Assembly (NCBI GenBank): GCA_045531495.1
Contig: JAZSED010000071.1
Span: 1-32,081, forward strand
Direction of reading: 5' to 3'
Origin: URNF01 sp045531495
Lineage (GTDB): Bacteria; Bacillota; Clostridia; Oscillospirales; Acutalibacteraceae
DNA length: 32,081 nucleotides
Positions 1-7,932 of this stretch are shown here, one piece after another. Position 1 is the first letter of the stretch; each line of letters opens with the position of its first letter. The translations under genes and the position numbers were made by a program. A model generated the notes under the pieces. The model had not been told where the DNA came from. It made no database searches and was given only the letters and a program-made list of their open reading frames with translations.

Positions 1-1
1 A

Positions 2-955
2 AAGCAACAGCAAATTCTGCTTGAATATCTCGAAGACGGCCGTATTACATTGATTGCTTCCACCACCGAAAATCCTGCCTTCTACGTATATAGCGCAGTA
101 CTTAGCCGTTCTGCGGTGTTTGAGTTTAAGCAGGTAGAGCCGCAGGAAATCTGTGTGGCGATTGAGCGCGGCATTGATTTCTTGAAAAATGAGATGAAAA
201 TCGATATAAACGCCGAAGAAGGGGTTGTAAAGCACATCTCCTTTACGTGCAACGGAGACGTGAGAACAGCACTGAATACCATTGAGAATTGCATCAACGC
301 GTCCATCCCCAATGAAAACGGTGATATTTTTGTTACAATGGAAACAGCTGCGCAAATGACGGGGCGCAGTGCCGTGCGGTATGATAAAAACGGGGAAGAA
401 CATTATGACATTTTGTCTGCGTATCAAAAATCTATGCGCGGCTCCGACCCGGATGCGGCATTGCATTACCTTGCAAGGTTGTTGGAGGCGGGCGATCTGC
501 CTTCCGCGTGCCGCCGATTGATGGTTTGCGCCTGCGAAGACGTAGGCTTGGCGTATCCGCAGATTATGCCTATCGTGAAAGCCGCCGTAGACATTGCGCT
601 ACAGGTAGGCTTGCCCGAGGCGGCATTACCCCTGTCCAATGCGGTCATTATGGTGTGCCAGGCGCCTAAATCCAATGCGGGACATGATGCGATTCATGCG
701 GCAATGCAGGATGTTCATAACGGACAAACCGGCGCTGTACCGCGTCAACTGCAAAATAAGCATTATGACGGTGCGGAAGTGGAGAGAAAAGGACAGTTTT
801 ACAAATATCCGCATGATTATCCGCATCATTGGGTGGAACAACAGTATTTGCCCGATGCAATCAAGGATAAGGTATATTACGTGCCCGGTGATAATAAAAC
901 CGAGCAAGCGTTTGCAGCGTATTGGGACGCTATCAAGAAAAAGGGAACGAAATAA
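2..955 (+). CDS. rarA: Replication-associated recombination protein A (RarA/MgsA), 3' part
   Basis: AAA+ ATPase of the clamp-loader-like RarA/MgsA/WRNIP1 family, which acts at stalled replication forks. The reading frame is open from base 2, so the gene begins outside the window and the Walker A and B motifs are not visible. The visible part begins in the segment ending in STTENP, the sensor-1 region typical of the family (ITLIGATTENP in homologues). It continues through the lid and the C-terminal oligomerisation domain, where the family signatures RGSDPDAALHYLARLLEAG and the APKSN stretch are clear. About 317 codons are present, so roughly the first quarter to third is missing. A TTG lies at position 50, but homology continues upstream of it, so it is not the start. 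The stop is followed after 2 nt by the GTG start of the radical SAM gene, which suggests co-transcription. Confidence 0.93.
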   Translation, partial: KQQQILLEYLEDGRITLIASTTENPAFYVYSAVLSRSAVFEFKQVEPQEICVAIERGIDFLKNEMKIDINAEEGVVKHISFTCNGDVRTALNTIENCINASIPNENGDIFVTMETAAQMTGRSAVRYDKNGEEHYDILSAYQKSMRGSDPDAALHYLARLLEAGDLPSACRRLMVCACEDVGLAYPQIMPIVKAAVDIALQVGLPEAALPLSNAVIMVCQAPKSNAGHDAIHAAMQDVHNGQTGAVPRQLQNKHYDGAEVERKGQFYKYPHDYPHHWVEQQYLPDAIKDKVYYVPGDNKTEQAFAAYWDAIKKKGTK

Positions 956-957
956 AC

Positions 958-2634
958 GTGAAAACCGTTATTACTTGTATCAATTCAAAATTTATACATT
1001 CCTCGCTTGCTCCGTGGTATTTATTGTCGGGTGTGCGCGCATACGCGAAATTACCGCACGACGTATCGGTGCGTGAGTTTACGGTCAACCAGGAAATTAC
1101 TGACGTTGTCGATGCACTTGCGGGAGAAAAGGCCGATTGTTATGCGTTTTGCGTATATATTTGGAATGTGCGCTATATGAAAACGTTACTGCCGCTTTTA
1201 AGAGCGGCAGTTCCTTCGTCCGTTGTTATTGTGGGCGGTCCCGAGGTGTCGCACCGCCCGCAAAACGCCTTGGAAGAGCTGCATGCGGATTATGTTTGCA
1301 TCGGCGAGGGGGAGAGATCCTTCCCTGCGCTGTTAGATGCGGTAGCAGAGGGGACGTCTCTTTCATCTCTTACGGGTATATGTTATTGCGAAAACGGCGT
1401 GTACAACGTGACGTCGCCGCAAACGATAGAAACACCGCCCACGCCTTTTGTATCCGAATATTTTGAAGCATTAAACAATCGCATTTCTTACATAGAAGGG
1501 TCACGCGGTTGTCCGTTTTCCTGCGGTTTTTGCTTATCGGGACGGGATGACTGCTTGCGGTTGTTCCCGTTAGAACGGGTGAAAGCGGATATTTTACGTT
1601 TGGCGGTTTCCGGCACAAAAACGATTAAGTTTGTGGACCGTACCTTTAACTGTCATAAAAAACGCTGTGAAGAAATCCTACGCTTTATCCTTTTGGAATA
1701 CGGTAAGGGTATTCCTACGGATGTTTGCTTTCATTTTGAGGTGGCGGCTGACTTATTTGACGAGGAAACGTTAGCGCTGCTTGCCACCGCACCGAAGGGT
1801 CTTTTTCAAATGGAAGCAGGACTGCAAAGCTTTCATCAGCCCACATTAGAGGCGGTTACCCGTAAAACCGACGTAAGTGCCATTTGTCGTAACGTGAAAA
1901 CGATATTGGCTTTCGGAAACATACATCTGCATATCGATTTAATAGCGGGACTGCCATACGAAAATTTTGACACGTTCCGTGAATCGTTTAATAAAGCGTA
2001 TGCTTTGCAGCCGCACATGCTGCAGCTCGGCTTTTTAAAGCTGTTGCACGGTTCTGCCTTGCGCGGTGCCGCAGAGGAACACGGGTATGTTTACGATGAT
2101 GAAGCACCGTATGAGGTGTATGGCTCTCGCTATATGACACCGCAAGAATTTGCAAAGCTACACGCAATTGAAGACGTCTTAGAGCGGCTGTATAACAGCG
2201 GTAGATTTACCTTTACCTTGCAATATGTGCTGAGCGTAGCAGAGGAAACACCGTTTGACCTGTTTTCGGCATTTGCGGAGCACCTTGAAGAACAAAAAGT
2301 TCACGCAGAAAAGATACCGCTTGATACGTATATCGGATACGTTTGGACTTTTTTCTCGGCATTACCGCAGATAGATTCAGACACACTGTGGGATGCTATG
2401 GTGTTGGATTGCTATACGTCACGGCAGATACACCGTTTACCGCCATGCTTGTTCTCAAAAGACACGCGTATCGCCAAAATAAATCGTCAGCTTGGCAAAA
2501 GCGGGACAAAGCGTGGTATTGCAGTGTTAAAATCCCGACAAAATACGGTCGCAGTGGTAGAATACACCGACCGCGACCGCGTGACAAGCAGATACCCTTT
2601 ACATCTTTTCAGGCTTGATTCCTTTGAATTTTAG
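958..2634 (+). CDS. B12-binding domain radical SAM protein (DUF4080 type)
   Basis: A 558-residue protein with an N-terminal cobalamin-binding-like Rossmann domain (about residues 1-140, with VVIVGGPEVS and CIGEGE), a radical SAM core, and a C-terminal region resembling DUF4080. The core has the CxxxCxxC cluster motif at Cys185, Cys189 and Cys192 (GCPFSCGFC) for a [4Fe-4S] cluster that cleaves S-adenosylmethionine. The DxHxxG base-off cobalamin motif is not visible, so B12 binding is a family assignment only. The substrate is unknown. GTG at 958 is chosen because it lies 2 nt after the rarA stop behind an AAAAAGGGA purine tract. An in-frame ATG at 922 would overlap rarA by 34 nt. The stop overlaps the stop of the convergent flippase gene. 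Confidence 0.88.
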   Translation: MKTVITCINSKFIHSSLAPWYLLSGVRAYAKLPHDVSVREFTVNQEITDVVDALAGEKADCYAFCVYIWNVRYMKTLLPLLRAAVPSSVVIVGGPEVSHRPQNALEELHADYVCIGEGERSFPALLDAVAEGTSLSSLTGICYCENGVYNVTSPQTIETPPTPFVSEYFEALNNRISYIEGSRGCPFSCGFCLSGRDDCLRLFPLERVKADILRLAVSGTKTIKFVDRTFNCHKKRCEEILRFILLEYGKGIPTDVCFHFEVAADLFDEETLALLATAPKGLFQMEAGLQSFHQPTLEAVTRKTDVSAICRNVKTILAFGNIHLHIDLIAGLPYENFDTFRESFNKAYALQPHMLQLGFLKLLHGSALRGAAEEHGYVYDDEAPYEVYGSRYMTPQEFAKLHAIEDVLERLYNSGRFTFTLQYVLSVAEETPFDLFSAFAEHLEEQKVHAEKIPLDTYIGYVWTFFSALPQIDSDTLWDAMVLDCYTSRQIHRLPPCLFSKDTRIAKINRQLGKSGTKRGIAVLKSRQNTVAVVEYTDRDRVTSRYPLHLFRLDSFEF

Positions 2635-4196
2635 AAGTTTTCGGGCATATAGATCGTTGGAGACGACCTTTGCGGAGTGATATCCCTGAGGTCGTCTTTT
2701 GTTATGATGCCGAATATACAGGATAGAACAAAAAACAGAGCCGTGATGATACCGATACCTGTCATAACACGTAAAACAGGTGTGGTCACAGGTATGACGC
2801 GCTGTAAAAGCAACCAGCCACCCGCTGCGGAAACAATAACAAAGGTCGGCTTTAGTACCCAAGAGCCCCATAGCATACGCACGCTTGTTACTTTGAGTAA
2901 CCGCTGCAGATTGAGGAAGGAGGTTAACAGGTTGCTGAGTACCATAATAAACAAAAAACCGCCCATACCTTTTTGGGGAACCACCACAACAATTAACAGT
3001 ATACGTGAGACCGAGTCTAAAATATTGTAAGACAGGGAACTCATTTGCTGATTTAGCCCTTTGAGCATACCGTCAACAATGCTTTCAAGATACATAATCG
3101 GCATAAGCGGTGCTAACACGCGCAGTAGAAAGCCGACATCACGGCTGTGATATAAGATTTCTCCTAAATCGTATGCAAACACGGTAAACAGTCCACTCAG
3201 CCAAATGGACATCAACAGTGTGACACGGAGTGCTTTTTTTATGGCCCGATTTGCTTTTTGGGTTTCACCCAAGGTGCGCGCTTCGGACAATTCGGGAATT
3301 AACAACGTGGAAACAGAAGACAAGAAGGAGGAAGGGAAAAAAAGCAGTGGTAAAGCCATTCCTTTCAGCATGCCGAACTGTGCCAATGATGTTTGTGTGG
3401 TACCGCCGTAAGCGGTCAGCTTTTGCGGTACCAGGATATTTTCGATGGTACGCAGTGCCGAATTCAAATATCTTCCTGCGGTGATTGGCGCCGCAATATC
3501 CAACAGACGACGTAAGAAACCGTGCCTTTTCTGTATTTGGTGCGCGGTTTGGATATGCTGTATATTCCGTAAATCCAGGAGAAAACCGACAATCATAATA
3601 AAAGACGACAGGATTTCGGCAAGACCGTCCCCGAGAATGACAGCCAGGCACGCAGATTCCACGGTATCATTCAACGCCTCTAAAAAGAAGAAAATAAAGC
3701 CGATACGCGCTAATTGCTCCGCAATTTGTGAAGCGGAAGGCAAGAGCGTTTTCCGTCGTGCCATAAAATAACCACGCAAGCATGCCGTAATACCCATAAA
3801 CGGTAAACTGATACCCAGCGCTTGCAAAGATGGTAAGGCACGCACATCCTTTAAAAAAAGGATAGAAACGGGTTTTGCAAACACAAAAATTAACACTGCA
3901 GAAACTGTACCTGCCACAATACACAGCGGTACGGCACGGCGTAAAACCCGACACACCGTTTTGGATGAGCCGCACACCAATTCATCGGTGACCAACCTCG
4001 CCACCGCGGTACAAATCCCTGTAGATGCAAAGGTGGATAATAATACGTAAACGGAAAATACCAATTGGTACAGACCCATACCTTCGGCACCGACACGGCC
4101 GGAGAGGTAAATACGGAAAATGATACCGATAGCACGTAAAATCAGTGCCGTGGCGGTCATTACCGTTGCGTTTTTCATAAATTCCTTTTGTTGCAT
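2631..4196 (-). CDS. SpoVB-like oligosaccharide flippase (MOP/MATE superfamily)
   Basis: A 521-residue polytopic membrane protein of the polysaccharide biosynthesis/MurJ-SpoVB branch of the MOP exporter superfamily, about the usual length. The N-terminus (TALILRAIGIIFRIYLSGRV, then GAEGMGLYQLVFS) matches stage V sporulation protein B. That protein is needed for spore cortex formation and is proposed to flip lipid-linked peptidoglycan precursors. Hydrophobic segments run through the whole length, consistent with about 14 helices. ATG at 4196 follows an AGGTGA ribosome binding site, 8 nt after the upstream peptidoglycan-binding gene, so it is the last gene of that operon. Its TAA stop overlaps the TAG stop of the convergent radical SAM gene. 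Clostridia carry several paralogues of this family, so the spoVB role itself is not proven. Confidence 0.85.
   Translation of the reverse strand: MQQKEFMKNATVMTATALILRAIGIIFRIYLSGRVGAEGMGLYQLVFSVYVLLSTFASTGICTAVARLVTDELVCGSSKTVCRVLRRAVPLCIVAGTVSAVLIFVFAKPVSILFLKDVRALPSLQALGISLPFMGITACLRGYFMARRKTLLPSASQIAEQLARIGFIFFFLEALNDTVESACLAVILGDGLAEILSSFIMIVGFLLDLRNIQHIQTAHQIQKRHGFLRRLLDIAAPITAGRYLNSALRTIENILVPQKLTAYGGTTQTSLAQFGMLKGMALPLLFFPSSFLSSVSTLLIPELSEARTLGETQKANRAIKKALRVTLLMSIWLSGLFTVFAYDLGEILYHSRDVGFLLRVLAPLMPIMYLESIVDGMLKGLNQQMSSLSYNILDSVSRILLIVVVVPQKGMGGFLFIMVLSNLLTSFLNLQRLLKVTSVRMLWGSWVLKPTFVIVSAAGGWLLLQRVIPVTTPVLRVMTGIGIITALFFVLSCIFGIITKDDLRDITPQRSSPTIYMPENF
2661..2701 (+). terminator. Terminator of the rarA/radical SAM transcript, inside the convergent gene
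   Basis: On the plus strand, AGACGACCT (2661-2669) pairs perfectly with AGGTCGTCT (2689-2697) and is followed by TTTTG. The 19-nt loop can form a further GGA/TCC pairing. It begins 27 nt after the radical SAM stop and lies within the 3' coding end of the minus-strand flippase gene. The U-tract is short, so strength is uncertain. Confidence 0.6.
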
Positions 4197-4204
4197 AGTT
4201 TCAC

Positions 4205-4774
4205 CTAAACGGTATTGCTTCTTTCGGCGGTAAGGTCATACACCAAATCGTTGTACAGTGCAGTTATGCGGTTCCACGTTCTGCGGTCGGTAATCCCCGT
4301 AACGGGCAGCCCGATTATGCGTTGCATGGCGCGGACAGCATCCGCCGTACTTTGTGTGTATTCTGCGTTGACGGACGGAAAAGGGATGTTTTTAAAAACC
4401 GTCGCGATGCTTCGTAGCATAATATTCAGAAAATATACGGCATCCGAGATATCACCTATCCGAAGCGCAATGCCGTCTTCAGGACGAAACGCAAAAATAG
4501 GTATTTCTTCTATGCTTTTTTCGGCGAATGTATTATAGGTATCAACTAACTTTTCGTACGTGTTTCTGTCTACGCTTCCTGTTACGGGCAGGGCGTTCGC
4601 TTGTTGGAAATCATTTACGGCCTGCGTAGTTGCGGGCCCGAAAATACCGTCTATCGGCACGTTTGATCTGCCGTTGCGGCTTATTTCCAAGGCTCGTAAT
4701 ATTCTTTGGATTTCTTCGACGTATAGCGGTTCTTTGATTGTAATGTCGTTATCGGGAAAAGGTTTAAATATCAT
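4205..4774 (-). CDS. Peptidoglycan-binding domain protein (two PG_binding_1 repeats)
   Basis: A 189-residue protein made almost wholly of two PG_binding_1-like repeats, at roughly residues 15-85 (with IDGIFGPATTQAVNDFQ, then PVTG) and 95-185 (with TADAVRAMQRIIGLPVTG, then TWNRI). The repeats are three-helix domains usually attached to cell wall hydrolases. No catalytic domain, signal peptide, membrane segment or sortase motif is visible. The start overlaps the stop of the upstream gene as ATGA (4771-4774), typical of translational coupling, so the two products are probably made in fixed ratio. A role in binding cortex or cell wall peptidoglycan is likely from the domain alone. How a leaderless protein would reach that wall is not evident. 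Confidence 0.82.
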   Translation of the reverse strand: MIFKPFPDNDITIKEPLYVEEIQRILRALEISRNGRSNVPIDGIFGPATTQAVNDFQQANALPVTGSVDRNTYEKLVDTYNTFAEKSIEEIPIFAFRPEDGIALRIGDISDAVYFLNIMLRSIATVFKNIPFPSVNAEYTQSTADAVRAMQRIIGLPVTGITDRRTWNRITALYNDLVYDLTAERSNTV

Positions 4775-6171
4775 ACCGTACCCTCCGTATGTACAATACC
4801 ACTGTGTTGTTCGGCACGCTTGTTGTTGCCGTTACGCAAATCTGCATAGAGAGAAGCAATGCTGTTCCACGTAGCAGGTCCTACAACACCGTTTACCTCT
4901 AATCCAAAAGTACGTTGAAAGGCTTCCACCGATGCAGCGGTCTGATTGCCGAAAACACCGGTGACAGGGACGGCAGGAATTTCGGGATAGGTGTCGGAAA
5001 TGTAGGTTAGGTATTCCTGCAAGGTGGATACGGCATCATCCTGCGTTCCTTGACGCAAAACAAATCCCGGGTATACTGCTACACCACCTTCTAAACTGTC
5101 AGTTGTAGCTATAATACCGCGGTATGTACGGTAGAGTTCTTGCCAGGTGTCGATGCCTACAATGCCGTCTGCGGGTAAGCCAACGGTTTGCTGAAAAGCC
5201 CGTACCGCCGCTTGGGTAGGCGTATCGTATACACCTGTAATCTCAATTCGCGGCACGGTATCATAAAACTCACCGACCACAGCAAGAAAATACTGCAGAT
5301 TGCGTACGTTGAGTCCCGTGTCGCCGCTTTGTAAAACACCGGGAAACTCTTTTGAGATTTCTTCGGCGGAAATGCCTTCCGAATCCAGCTCTGACAACCT
5401 TTTGACACCATTATATATGCGGACGATTTTGTACCATGTGGCAGGACCTATGATGCCGTCGGGCGTCAGATTGAAAATGCGTTGAAACTCTTTGACGGCC
5501 GCTTCTGTTTCTTGCCCGAAAATACCGTCAACGGGATTGATTTTCGGTATGGCAGGATAATTACGCGAGATACGGTTTAACTGTACCTGTTTAAAACGCA
5601 CCTCATTACCCGCCTCTCCTAACCGTAACGGCTGACCGGGATAAGATGGACCTGCCGCCTGTACAGGGGCATTTTCCACAATGGCAATATCATCGCCGTA
5701 GTAATTTTGCAGGATTTCAAAGGGGGAGAGACCGCTTTCTGCCAAAGGCACGGTGCCCCATTGAGACAATCCTTCGCAGGTGCTGGTCGTACCATTGCAA
5801 TACTGCGTAAAGTACGGTTCGATAGACCCCTCCTGAATCACATAGCTATTAAAGATTTCATCAACAATACGGCTGATGTTTTCAAAAATATTACGGTTTG
5901 GTACAAACGCCTGATCATAACGCGTGGTATTGGTTATATCAAAATTATACCCTTGGCTGGGATACCACTCGGTGTATACGCGGTTAAGCGCATAGGAAAT
6001 TTGCGCATAAATATTGGCGCGTATGGCACTTTCCGGCCAGGTAGGATATATTTCACTGGAGGCTACGTTCTTTATGTATTCGGGAAAGGGGAGTGTTATA
6101 TTTTCTGTTTCGGCACTGGGCGCACCGAGGTGTACCGTGATGGTTTCGGGGATAAATGGTTCACCGTTCAT
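4771..6171 (-). CDS. SpoIID/LytB-domain protein with three peptidoglycan-binding repeats
   Basis: A 466-residue protein. Residues about 30-165 resemble the SpoIID/LytB domain: NVASSEIYPTWPESAIRAN matches the SpoIID segment around its catalytic Glu (here Glu40), and GLSQWG followed by LAESG and EILQNYYGDD matches the family's C-terminal motif. A Cys125-x6-Cys132 pair lies just before GLSQWG. SpoIID proteins are lytic transglycosylases acting on glycan strands during engulfment. Three PG_binding_1 repeats follow at about 180-262, 280-360 and 365-455, each with a DGI(F/V)G or TGV(Y/F) turn and an AFQ-type helix. No signal peptide or transmembrane anchor is present, unlike classical SpoIID. The start overlaps the upstream gene by 11 nt. 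Confidence 0.8.
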   Translation of the reverse strand: MNGEPFIPETITVHLGAPSAETENITLPFPEYIKNVASSEIYPTWPESAIRANIYAQISYALNRVYTEWYPSQGYNFDITNTTRYDQAFVPNRNIFENISRIVDEIFNSYVIQEGSIEPYFTQYCNGTTSTCEGLSQWGTVPLAESGLSPFEILQNYYGDDIAIVENAPVQAAGPSYPGQPLRLGEAGNEVRFKQVQLNRISRNYPAIPKINPVDGIFGQETEAAVKEFQRIFNLTPDGIIGPATWYKIVRIYNGVKRLSELDSEGISAEEISKEFPGVLQSGDTGLNVRNLQYFLAVVGEFYDTVPRIEITGVYDTPTQAAVRAFQQTVGLPADGIVGIDTWQELYRTYRGIIATTDSLEGGVAVYPGFVLRQGTQDDAVSTLQEYLTYISDTYPEIPAVPVTGVFGNQTAASVEAFQRTFGLEVNGVVGPATWNSIASLYADLRNGNNKRAEQHSGIVHTEGTV

Positions 6172-6937
6172 TTATATTCCCCCTTTGTGTCGTGCTTTGG
6201 CCTGCTGCAGGTCCGCCCCCTGTAAATATCTGCTCGCGGTTAGAGGTGTCCCCCTCGGTAACAGGTATTAAGTCGACAGGCTGTATTGCTGTGATGCCCC
6301 CGTACATCGGTATCTCGCGCAAAAGAACAGGATAGAACCCTTCTGCACGTACATACATGTTGTAATAGGTAAAAGGTGTGGCATTATCGGGCGACAAAGA
6401 ATATACGGCACTGACAGCAGGGAGTGTGAATAAAGGGGAATACCCGCTGTTGTCGGTACGCGCTACTTGTTCGAGCAATTCTTCATCATTGATTAGGCGG
6501 GTTACAATCACCTGCGCGTTAGACACCGGCAAAGCACCTCTTGCGGTTGTGACAAACGCTTTTAAATACCCAAGCGACATCTCCTGCGGCGGCGGTGCAC
6601 TTGGTGGTAATATTTCGCCCTCAACATCATATAAAGGAAACGGCGGAATGGCGGTAGGTGGAGGTGCGGGTGTAGGGGATATGTCGGTCTGTCCCTGTTG
6701 CTCTTCGTTTACGGCATTATTCTCTGCCTCGGCGGGCGTAATGCTTTGAGAGGTGTCGTTGCGCATTTGTGCCAAATCTTCTGTGACATTGGGCACGGGA
6801 AATTGCGTGTCGAGCTGTGCCATTGCAGGAACGGCTTGTTCTGTTTGGGCATCGTGTTTTTTCTTCATAGCAAGCATTTCTTCGTTGTAACGGCGAATCA
6901 GCTCTTCCACCGAAACGGGTAAATCGTCTTTTGGCAT
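6161..6937 (-). CDS. Carboxypeptidase-regulatory-like domain protein, first gene of the peptidoglycan-binding operon
   Basis: A 258-residue protein of unknown function. Residues 1-40 are charged and probably helical (VEELIRRYNEEMLAMKKKHD). Residues about 40-135 are low complexity, with a Gln/Asn/Glu-rich part and a proline-rich part (PTPAPPPTAIPPFP). Residues about 138-235 resemble a carboxypeptidase-regulatory/transthyretin-like beta-sandwich (GYLKAFVTTARGALPVSNAQ, ARTDNSGYSPLFTLP, PVDLIPV). The tail is Gly/Gln/Thr rich. The start at 6937 is set by a strong AAAGGAG 8 nt upstream; an ATG at 7000 lacks a site and falls at the galU terminator. There is no signal peptide. The three downstream genes overlap or nearly touch it, so it probably acts with the peptidoglycan-binding proteins, perhaps as a scaffold or linker. 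Confidence 0.75.
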   Translation of the reverse strand: MPKDDLPVSVEELIRRYNEEMLAMKKKHDAQTEQAVPAMAQLDTQFPVPNVTEDLAQMRNDTSQSITPAEAENNAVNEEQQGQTDISPTPAPPPTAIPPFPLYDVEGEILPPSAPPPQEMSLGYLKAFVTTARGALPVSNAQVIVTRLINDEELLEQVARTDNSGYSPLFTLPAVSAVYSLSPDNATPFTYYNMYVRAEGFYPVLLREIPMYGGITAIQPVDLIPVTEGDTSNREQIFTGGGPAAGQSTTQRGNINER

Positions 6938-6997
6938 ACCTTTTCTCCTTTCAGAGAGTGAGATAGTTACATATACGTAAAAAAAGAGCAGAATATG

Positions 6998-7036
6998 CAA
7001 AAAGCGCGGTAATGCTGTTACACATTACCGCGCTTT
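6998..7036 (-). terminator. Terminator of the galU transcript
   Basis: A perfect 14-bp stem, AAAGCGCGGTAATG (7001-7014) with CATTACCGCGCTTT (7023-7036), has an 8-nt loop. Read on the minus strand it begins 11 nt after the galU stop and ends in CTTTTTG. It separates galU from the peptidoglycan-binding operon, which therefore needs its own promoter in the 60 nt that follow. No convincing sigma-A promoter is visible there. Confidence 0.88.
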
Positions 7037-7047
7037 CTTAAAATTTA

Positions 7048-7920
7048 TTATAGCGTTTTTGCCAATTCTTTAAGATACGTTTTGAAATCCGTGCCGATTT
7101 CAGGGTGATTAAGAGCCACTTCACAAGCGGCCTGCATTACACCTAGTTTATTGCCCATATCGTAGCGGGTGCCCACATAATCTACACCAATCATGCCTTC
7201 AGTTTTTGCGAGCTGCATCATTGCATCGGTCAACTGAATTTCACCGCCCGCTCCCGGAGGTGTATTGTCGAGAATATCAAAAATTTCCGCAGGTAACACG
7301 CAACGTCCCAAAATGGAATACAGGGACATAATTTGCTCTGGTTGCGGTTTTTCTATCATATCGGTTACCGAGAAAACACGTTCACTCAAGGGGGAAACCT
7401 CTAAAGAACAGTATTTAAGAATTTGCTCAGGGGTAACCTCCTTGATGCCAACAACACCTTTGCCATACTGCTCGTATGCACGACAAAGTTGTCCGCAGAC
7501 GGGATCTTCGCTTACAATGACGTCGTCACCGTATAAAACGGCAAACGGTTCGTCGCCCACAAAACTGCGAGCACAGGAAATGGCGTGTCCTAAACCCTTG
7601 GTCTCTTTTTGACGAATAAAGGTAATGTTCGCCAAATTGGCACTGGCACGTACCTGCTCTAAAACGGCAGTCCTGCCGCTTGCTTCCAGGCGTGCCTCTA
7701 ACTCAATCGCGTGGTCAAAATGGTCTTCAATCAACCCTTTGCCGCGGTTGGTGATAATTAAAATATCCTCAATACCTGCCGCAACAGCCTCTTCAACAAT
7801 ATATTGAATTGCAGGCTTGTCAACAATAGGCAACATTTCTTTGGGCATTACCTTGGTGATAGGCAATACACGCGTTCCGAGACCTGCTGCGGGAATGACT
7901 GCTTTACGAACTTTTTTCAT
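7048..7920 (-). CDS. galU: UTP--glucose-1-phosphate uridylyltransferase
   Basis: A 290-residue nucleotidyltransferase of the GalU/GtaB family, full length. It makes UDP-glucose from UTP and glucose-1-phosphate for surface glycans, glycolipids and galactose metabolism in the cytoplasm. The N-terminal nucleotide-binding motif AAGLGTRVLPITK, then MPKEMLPIVDKPAIQYIVEE, is diagnostic. FAVLYGDDVI carries the metal-binding Asp region, and GAGGEIQLTDA is the family's sugar-binding segment. The start at 7920 has an AGGAGG site. The gene lies 12 nt after the RING/zinc-ribbon membrane protein gene and ends in a strong terminator, so the two form a bicistronic unit. Confidence 0.96.
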   Translation of the reverse strand: MKKVRKAVIPAAGLGTRVLPITKVMPKEMLPIVDKPAIQYIVEEAVAAGIEDILIITNRGKGLIEDHFDHAIELEARLEASGRTAVLEQVRASANLANITFIRQKETKGLGHAISCARSFVGDEPFAVLYGDDVIVSEDPVCGQLCRAYEQYGKGVVGIKEVTPEQILKYCSLEVSPLSERVFSVTDMIEKPQPEQIMSLYSILGRCVLPAEIFDILDNTPPGAGGEIQLTDAMMQLAKTEGMIGVDYVGTRYDMGNKLGVMQAACEVALNHPEIGTDFKTYLKELAKTL

Positions 7921-7932
7921 TTTAAAAACCTC

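Noticed and set aside
922..957. Upstream ATG start for the radical SAM gene
   Set aside because: It would overlap rarA by 34 nt, the extra residues have no homology, and GTG at 958 fits the family N-terminus.
6938..7000. A sporulation sigma-G-type promoter (TGCATA and CGTATAT) before the peptidoglycan-binding operon
   Set aside because: Spacing and the -10 sequence fit poorly; noted only as a possibility because no sigma-A promoter was found either.
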